Shown in pieces: positions 1-6,485 of a DNA stretch of 6,485 bases (position 1 is its first letter; each line of letters opens with the position of its first letter). Made by a program: the position numbers and the translations under genes. Under the pieces are notes generated by a model. The model made no database searches, was not told the origin of the DNA, and was given only the letters and a program-made list of their open reading frames with translations. The DNA lies in the NCBI RefSeq assembly GCF_036404855.1, contig NZ_DASWYS010000302.1:1-6485 (forward strand), read 5' to 3'. The DNA is from Pelomonas sp036404855 (lineage in GTDB: Bacteria; Pseudomonadota; Gammaproteobacteria; Burkholderiales; Burkholderiaceae_C).

Positions 1-1569
<1,569 letters not shown>

Positions 1570-1575
1570 GTGAAG

Positions 1576-1580
1576 CTCCT
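1576..1580 (-). promoter_or_regulatory. Ribosome binding site of dnaK
   Basis: AGGAG on the minus strand, six bases before the dnaK ATG. It is the strongest Shine-Dalgarno sequence in the window and confirms the dnaK start. grpE just upstream has only a poor one, which fits the much larger amount of DnaK than GrpE needed in cells (inference). Confidence 0.85.
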
Positions 1581-1602
1581 GAGGAATTCGTTGATGTTTT
1601 CG

Positions 1603-1630
1603 ATTTGTGGATAACTTGCCGTCCTTCAAG
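1603..1630 (-). promoter_or_regulatory. Possible second, weak sigma-32-like promoter before dnaK
   Basis: On the minus strand CTTGAAG (positions 1624-1630; 6 of 7 to the sigma-32 -35 consensus CTTGAAA) is followed after 14 bases by CACAAAT (1603-1609), which matches only 4 of the 6 fixed positions of CCCATNT. The spacing equals that of the strong promoter before grpE. The -10 part overlaps the DnaA box. The -35 part lies in the loop and one arm of an imperfect inverted repeat (1618-1637) that has no T-run after it and so is a poor terminator. The weak -10 makes this a tentative call; dnaK may depend only on the grpE promoter. Confidence 0.25.
1606..1614 (-). promoter_or_regulatory. Perfect DnaA-box 9-mer between grpE and dnaK
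   Basis: The minus strand reads TTATCCACA, the exact consensus DnaA box. It lies in the 78-bp gap between grpE and dnaK, 37 bp before the dnaK start. The sequence match is certain; binding by DnaA and any regulatory effect are inference. No second exact box was noticed in the window, so this is a single isolated site and not an origin. Confidence 0.5.
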
Positions 1631-1647
1631 GGGCGGCGAGCTGTGAA

Positions 1648-2169
1648 TTACTTGGGTGCTGCCACCGTCACGAGCGCCGGCCGCAGCACGCGGTCGGCGA
1701 TCAGGAAGCCCTTTTGCAGCACGGTGACCACCGTGTTGGCTTCTTGATCGGCCGGCACCATGGAGATGGCCTGGTGCTGATGGGGGTCGAATTTCGTGCC
1801 CGTGGCAGGGTTGACTTCGACGACCTTGTTGCGCTCCAGCGCGCTGGCAAGCTGGCGGCGCGTGGCATGCACGCCCTCCAGCACCGCCTCGACGGCGGCG
1901 CCTGGCGTGGCGATGGCAGCATCCAGGCTGTCCATCACCGGCAGCATGCCTTCGGCAAAGCCTTCGACGGCGAACTTGCGGGCCTTGGCCAGCTCTTCCT
2001 CGCTGCGGCGGCGGGTGTTCTCCACCTCGGCCTTGGCACGCAGGTAGGCATCACTCATCTCGGCCAGCCGGCCTTCCAGTTCGGCGATCTTGATTTCGGG
2101 GTTCAGGTCGGCGGCGGTGGGCTCATTGGCGCCGGCCGCGTCTTCGGGCAGGGGGGTCTCGGTGGTCAT
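1648..2169 (-). CDS. grpE: GrpE, nucleotide exchange factor for DnaK
   Basis: GrpE dimers speed release of ADP from DnaK and so reset the chaperone cycle; the protein also acts as a thermosensor in the family. The product is 173 aa, somewhat shorter than the 197 aa of E. coli because the unstructured acidic N-terminus is short. Residues 1-24 are low-complexity. Residues about 25-66 form the long charged dimerisation helix (IAELEGRLAEMSDAYLRAKA, then ENTRRRSEEEL). The C-terminal beta-wing carries the family signature: FDPHQHQAISMV at 127-138, then NTVVTVLQKGFLIADRVLRP at 145-164. The ATG lies about 18-20 nt after the expected start point of the sigma-32 promoter. Its Shine-Dalgarno is weak (TGGA), but no better in-frame start exists between promoter and gene. 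dnaK follows after 78 bp, the usual partner arrangement. The protein looks complete and ordinary. Confidence 0.98.
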   Translation of the reverse strand: MTTETPLPEDAAGANEPTAADLNPEIKIAELEGRLAEMSDAYLRAKAEVENTRRRSEEELAKARKFAVEGFAEGMLPVMDSLDAAIATPGAAVEAVLEGVHATRRQLASALERNKVVEVNPATGTKFDPHQHQAISMVPADQEANTVVTVLQKGFLIADRVLRPALVTVAAPK

Positions 2170-2194
2170 GGCATCCAGGATCGGGTTCGCATCG

Positions 2195-2222
2195 ACATGG
2201 GGCGCGATGTCCCGGTTTCAAG
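2195..2222 (-). promoter_or_regulatory. Sigma-32 (RpoH) heat-shock promoter of grpE-dnaK
   Basis: On the minus strand the -35 element CTTGAAA (2216-2222) is followed by a 14-base spacer and the -10 element CCCATGT (2195-2201). Both match the known sigma-32 consensus (CTTGAAA, 11-16 bases, CCCATNT) at every fixed position. Transcription should start near 2187-2189, giving a leader of about 18-20 nt before the grpE ATG. No CIRCE inverted repeat (TTAGCACTC-N9-GAGTGCTAA) is present in this gap, so control by RpoH rather than HrcA is indicated for this operon. Confidence 0.9.
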
Positions 2223-2245
2223 AGGGGGGATTCGAAACGGATTAT

Positions 2246-2259
2246 CCGGGTCAACCCGG
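2246..2259 (-). other. Short GC hairpin over the hslR stop codon
   Basis: A five-base GC stem (CCGGG / CCCGG) with a four-base loop spans the hslR TGA. It could weakly slow transcription leaving hslR. The downstream bases (ATAATCC) are not a T-run, so it does not meet the usual form of an intrinsic terminator, and read-through into grpE seems likely. Confidence 0.2.
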
Positions 2260-2673
2260 GTCTTCGTCGTCCAGCGAAGCCGACCAGCGGTCCCAGTCCG
2301 CCAGCCGGCGGCGGTCCTGCTTGGTGGGGCGGCCTTGGGCGATGGTCGCTGCCGGCTCCGGCGCCAGGCGGCGTGCCTCGGCGGCGGCCTCCCGGGCGGT
2401 GATGCTGGCCGAGGTCTCGGCGTAGAGGCTTTGGGCCTGGGGCGCCGGGCCGCGCTGATGGGACAGCCCCAGGACCGAGACCTCGCGCGCCAATGTGCCG
2501 ATGCGGATGCTGAGCAGGTCGCCGACCCTGACATCGCGGGCCGGCTTGACCGGCTGGCCGCCAATTCGCACGCGGCCCAGGTTGATCTCGTCGACGGCCA
2601 GGGCCCGGGTCTTGTAGAAGCGCGCTGCCCAGAGCCATTTGTCCAGGCGCATGCTTGCCGGCGCCTCGCTCAT
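2251..2673 (-). CDS. hslR: Hsp15-like S4-domain RNA-binding heat-shock protein
   Basis: Small cytoplasmic RNA-binding protein of 140 aa. E. coli Hsp15 (133 aa) binds free 50S subunits that still carry nascent chain with tRNA and helps recycle them after heat shock. The S4 RNA-binding fold is at the N-terminus: MRLDKWLWAARFYKTRALA from residue 8, near-identical to the Hsp15 motif, then INLGRVRIGGQPVKPARDVR and VGDLLSIRIG to about residue 62. The C-terminal tail ends in a basic segment (GRPTKQDRRRLADWDRW) that also resembles Hsp15. The start at MSEAPASM was chosen because its ATG overlaps the hemH stop as ATGA and has GGGAG seven bases upstream. The frame stays open further upstream, but that extension lies wholly inside hemH and has no family match. 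It is likely translationally coupled to hemH. It lies upstream of, and so outside, the sigma-32 promoter of grpE; I saw no separate heat-shock promoter for it. Confidence 0.92.
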   Translation of the reverse strand: MSEAPASMRLDKWLWAARFYKTRALAVDEINLGRVRIGGQPVKPARDVRVGDLLSIRIGTLAREVSVLGLSHQRGPAPQAQSLYAETSASITAREAAAEARRLAPEPAATIAQGRPTKQDRRRLADWDRWSASLDDEDPG

Positions 2674-3776
2674 TCGCGGGCTCCCGCGGCCAGCGCTCGC
2701 ACGCGCTGCAGGGCCAGGGTGTCGGGATGGGGGGCTGCGGTGGGCCAGCCCTGCAGATGGCGCTGGGCCAGGTCGGCCAGCGCCCGGATGCCGACGGGCC
2801 GGTCGTTCAGGCAGGGGATGTAGGCAAAGCGCTGGCCACCTGCGGCGAGGAAGGCGTCCCGCGCTTCCTGGGCAATCTCCTCCAGCGTTTCCAGACAGTC
2901 CACGGCGAAGCCGGGGCAGATGGCATCGACGGACTTCGTGCCGGCCTTGGCGAGCTTGACAAGGCTTGGCTCGGTATAGGGCGTCAGCCATTTGGCCTTG
3001 CCGAAGCGGCTCTGGAAGGTCACCAGCCATTCACCGTCCTTCAGACCCAGCGCATCGGCCAGCAGGCGGCCGGTCTTCTGGCATTCGCAGAAGTAGGGGT
3101 CGCCCAGGTGCAAGGTGCGCTCGGGCATGCCGTGGAAGCTCATGACCAGCTTGTCGCCGCGGCCCTCGCGCTGCCAGTGCTCGCGCACGCTCTGGGCCAG
3201 CGCCCCGATGTAGCCGGCATCGTCGTGGTAGCGGTTGACGAAGCGCAGCTCCGGCAGATGGCGGGTCTGCAGCGCCCAGCGGGCCACGTCGTCGATGACG
3301 CTGGCCGTCGTGGCGCCCGAGTACTGCGGATAGGCTGGCAGCACCAGCACGCGGCGGATGCCATCGCGCTTGAGCGCGTCCAGCGTGGCGGCGATGGCCG
3401 GTTGGCCATAGCGCATCGCATGGACCACGCGCACGCGCAGGCCCCGTTCGCCCAGATGTCCCTGCAGCAGCTTGGCCTGCTTTTCGGTCCAGACTTTGAG
3501 CGGCGAGCCCTCGGGCGTCCAGATGGTGGCGTACTTGGCGGCCGACTTGGCCGGCCGCACGCGCAGGATGATGCCGTGCAGGATCAGCGCCCAGACGAGC
3601 TTGGGAATCTCGACGACGCGCGGGTCGGCCAGGAACTGGGACAGGTAGCGGCGCAGTGCGGGCGCGGTGGGCGCGTCGGGCGTGCCGAGGTTGCACAGCA
3701 GGACGGCGACGTCGGTGTCCAAGGGACCCGCGGGCGCGGCGCCGTGGCGCTGCGGCGGTTCAGGAAGGAAGCGCAT
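2670..3776 (-). CDS. hemH: Ferrochelatase HemH
   Basis: Inserts ferrous iron into protoporphyrin IX to make protoheme, the last step of heme synthesis, at or near the inner membrane face. The 368-aa product has the usual length for proteobacterial HemH. Visible features are VAVLLCNLGTPDAPTAPALR at 23-42, LPAYPQYSGATT at 146-157, the catalytic histidine His215 in MSFHGMPERTLHLGDPY (212-228), FQSRFGKAKWLTPYTEPSL at 254-272, and the conserved acidic Glu296 in CPGFAVDCLETLEEI (287-301). These correspond to His194 and Glu264 of the E. coli enzyme. The N-terminus MRFLPEPPQRHG resembles Burkholderiales homologues, which supports this start even though no Shine-Dalgarno is visible. It begins 8 bp after the cyclase-FHA stop and its TGA overlaps the hslR ATG, so translation may depend on coupling from the upstream gene. 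No frameshift or missing active-site residue. Confidence 0.98.
   Translation of the reverse strand: MRFLPEPPQRHGAAPAGPLDTDVAVLLCNLGTPDAPTAPALRRYLSQFLADPRVVEIPKLVWALILHGIILRVRPAKSAAKYATIWTPEGSPLKVWTEKQAKLLQGHLGERGLRVRVVHAMRYGQPAIAATLDALKRDGIRRVLVLPAYPQYSGATTASVIDDVARWALQTRHLPELRFVNRYHDDAGYIGALAQSVREHWQREGRGDKLVMSFHGMPERTLHLGDPYFCECQKTGRLLADALGLKDGEWLVTFQSRFGKAKWLTPYTEPSLVKLAKAGTKSVDAICPGFAVDCLETLEEIAQEARDAFLAAGGQRFAYIPCLNDRPVGIRALADLAQRHLQGWPTAAPHPDTLALQRVRALAAGARE
2681..2685 (-). promoter_or_regulatory. Ribosome binding site of hslR inside hemH
   Basis: GGGAG on the minus strand, seven bases before the hslR ATG and within the last codons of hemH. It decides the hslR start in favour of the ATG overlapping the hemH stop, against longer in-frame starts inside hemH. 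Confidence 0.7.
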
Positions 3777-3784
3777 GCTTGGCG

Positions 3785-4750
3785 TCAGCGTCGCGAACGC
3801 GGGCCGAAGGATTGGGGCTCAGTGTCGTAGAAGTGCAGCACCTCGAAGCGCACGCTGGGCGACTGCTCGTCGCCCGGCGGGCCGCCCAGGCCGATGGTGC
3901 CGCTGCCGTGGAGTGTGCAGCTGCCGCGCTTGAGGCTAAGCAGTTCGCCGGAATCGCCGAACCGGACATAGGTGCCGTTGTAGGACAGGTCGGTCAGCTC
4001 GAAGCTGCTGCCCTGCCAGTCGATGCGGGCGTGCGAGCGCGACACGCGGGCGTCGGTGATGCAGTAGGTGGCTTGCACGCTGCGCCCGAGCACGATGGGC
4101 ATGGCGCCAATGTCGAAGACGCGATCCAGGTCCTGCCAGATCAGGCGCATGCCCTCGGGTTCGTTGGAGCGCATGGGCTCGCCGAACTGCGTGGCGGCCG
4201 CGTCGGCGCCGGGCAGGGGCGTGGCATCCAGGCGGTAGACGTGCACGGGTTCGATGCGGCCGCGCACAGAGATGCGGTCCAGGCTGCGGAAGCGCCCCTT
4301 GGAGGCGTGGTGCAGGCCGGCCAGCACCTCGGCCGTGATGAGGATCTCGCCATCGCCCGCATGGTCGATGAGCCGGGCCGCGACGTTGACCGCGTCGCCG
4401 AAGCAGTCGCCGTTGAGCTCGACGACCTCGCCACGTGCCAGGGCCACCTGCAGCCGCAGCGCGAGCAGGGCGAGGTTGTTCTGGCGTCGGGCACGCTGGA
4501 CGGTCTTCTCCAGCAGCTCCTGCATGCGCTGGGCTGCGCGCACGCCGTCGCGCGGCGTCTCGAAGGCTGCCATCAGACCATCGCCCAGCGTCTTGACGAG
4601 CTGGCCGCCGCTTTCCAGCACGGCTTCGCTGATCTGGCCGACGGTCTGCGTGACCATCGAGCTCGCCTCGGCATTGCCCAGGGACTCGTAGAGCCCCGTG
4701 CTGCCTCGCAGGTCGGCGAAGAGGACGGTGCGTTCCCGGATCGCGGTCAT
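3785..4750 (-). CDS. Class III adenylate cyclase with C-terminal FHA domain
   Basis: Predicted soluble cytoplasmic enzyme of 321 aa making cyclic AMP from ATP, with a phosphothreonine-reading domain. The catalytic domain spans about residues 5-175. Both metal-binding aspartates are visible, Asp13 in VLFADLRGST and Asp57 in VKTLGDGLMAAF. The residues that select adenine are Lys53 and Asp115 (NGDCFGDAVN), and the transition-state pair is Asn122 and Arg126 (VNVAARL). One chain thus carries the full set, so a homodimer should be active, and Lys/Asp point to ATP rather than GTP (inference from the known class III alignment). A linker of about 35 residues leads to an FHA domain (about 211-308) with Gly222-Arg223, Ser237 and His240 in the SRSH motif, and Asn258-Gly259-Thr260, the phosphopeptide-binding set. 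No membrane segment or signal peptide is seen. The ATG is set by the conserved domain start; no Shine-Dalgarno is visible. It lies between the rpoD terminator and hemH. The true regulator or partner is unknown. Confidence 0.93.
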   Translation of the reverse strand: MTAIRERTVLFADLRGSTGLYESLGNAEASSMVTQTVGQISEAVLESGGQLVKTLGDGLMAAFETPRDGVRAAQRMQELLEKTVQRARRQNNLALLALRLQVALARGEVVELNGDCFGDAVNVAARLIDHAGDGEILITAEVLAGLHHASKGRFRSLDRISVRGRIEPVHVYRLDATPLPGADAAATQFGEPMRSNEPEGMRLIWQDLDRVFDIGAMPIVLGRSVQATYCITDARVSRSHARIDWQGSSFELTDLSYNGTYVRFGDSGELLSLKRGSCTLHGSGTIGLGGPPGDEQSPSVRFEVLHFYDTEPQSFGPRSRR

Positions 4751-4770
4751 GGCGAAAGTTTATCGGCGTG

Positions 4771-4794
4771 AAAAAGGCCGGGAGGGCCGGCCTT
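4771..4794 (-). terminator. Intrinsic terminator of rpoD
   Basis: On the minus strand AAGGCCGG pairs with CCGGCCTT (8-bp stem, five-base loop CCCTC) and runs straight into a T-run (five Ts counting the end of the stem). It begins 14 bp after the rpoD stop codon. The opposite strand lacks a T-run after the hairpin, so it acts for leftward transcription. It ends 20 bp before the cyclase-FHA start. Confidence 0.88.
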
Positions 4795-4808
4795 GGGGGA
4801 TTTCACGA

Positions 4809-6485
<1,677 letters not shown>

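Noticed and set aside
1606..1614. Replication origin near the DnaA box
   Set aside because: Only one exact box was noticed; there is no AT-rich unwinding region, no box cluster and no dnaA/dnaN nearby.
2251..3030. Longer 259-codon version of hslR starting inside hemH
   Set aside because: The additional 119 N-terminal residues are hemH read in another frame and are rich in Arg, Gly and Pro. The ATG at 2673 has a ribosome binding site and the S4 domain begins right after it.
4751..4770. GATAAA before the cyclase start as a -10 element
   Set aside because: No -35 element lies at the right distance; that position falls within the GC-rich terminator hairpin. It would also give an almost leaderless message.
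1714..4771. Three further long plus-strand frames (1714-2823, 2655-3830, 3656-4771)
   Set aside because: They lie opposite grpE, hslR, hemH and the cyclase gene, have biased composition, overlap each other and show no known motif. They are shadows of the minus-strand genes.

Overview
The window is a GC-rich stretch of bacterial chromosome, and every gene I can support lies on the minus strand. It most likely comes from a betaproteobacterium of the order Burkholderiales. The reasons are the form of the RpoD N-terminal part (EFGRTTDPVRMYMREMG), the HemH N-terminus (PEPPQRHG), the gene order hemH - hslR - grpE - dnaK, and a sigma-32 promoter rather than a CIRCE/HrcA operator in front of grpE. 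Genus and species cannot be fixed by eye.

In transcription order (right to left): (1) rpoD, the housekeeping sigma-70 factor, cut at its 5' end by the window edge and closed by a good intrinsic terminator. (2) A compact group of three genes: a cytoplasmic class III adenylate cyclase fused to a C-terminal FHA domain, hemH (ferrochelatase) 8 bp later, and hslR (Hsp15-like S4 RNA-binding protein) overlapping hemH by an ATGA. (3) An 81-bp gap carrying a consensus sigma-32 heat-shock promoter, then grpE. (4) A 78-bp gap holding a perfect DnaA-box 9-mer, a weaker sigma-32-like element and a strong ribosome binding site, then dnaK, cut at its 3' end by the other window edge.

Functionally the right half is basic transcription (RpoD) plus a signalling enzyme. 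The left half is heme synthesis and protein quality control: Hsp15 acts on stalled 50S subunits, and GrpE is the nucleotide exchange factor for DnaK. dnaJ would be expected just beyond the left edge but is not in the window.

No insertion sequences, CRISPR arrays, tRNA/rRNA genes or prophage signs were seen, and no gene looks broken or foreign. Most of the window is conserved core genome. The points worth a second look are regulatory: the exact sigma-32 promoter, the DnaA box between grpE and dnaK, and a cyclase-FHA gene starting only 20 nt after the rpoD terminator. I do not see a new multi-gene system.
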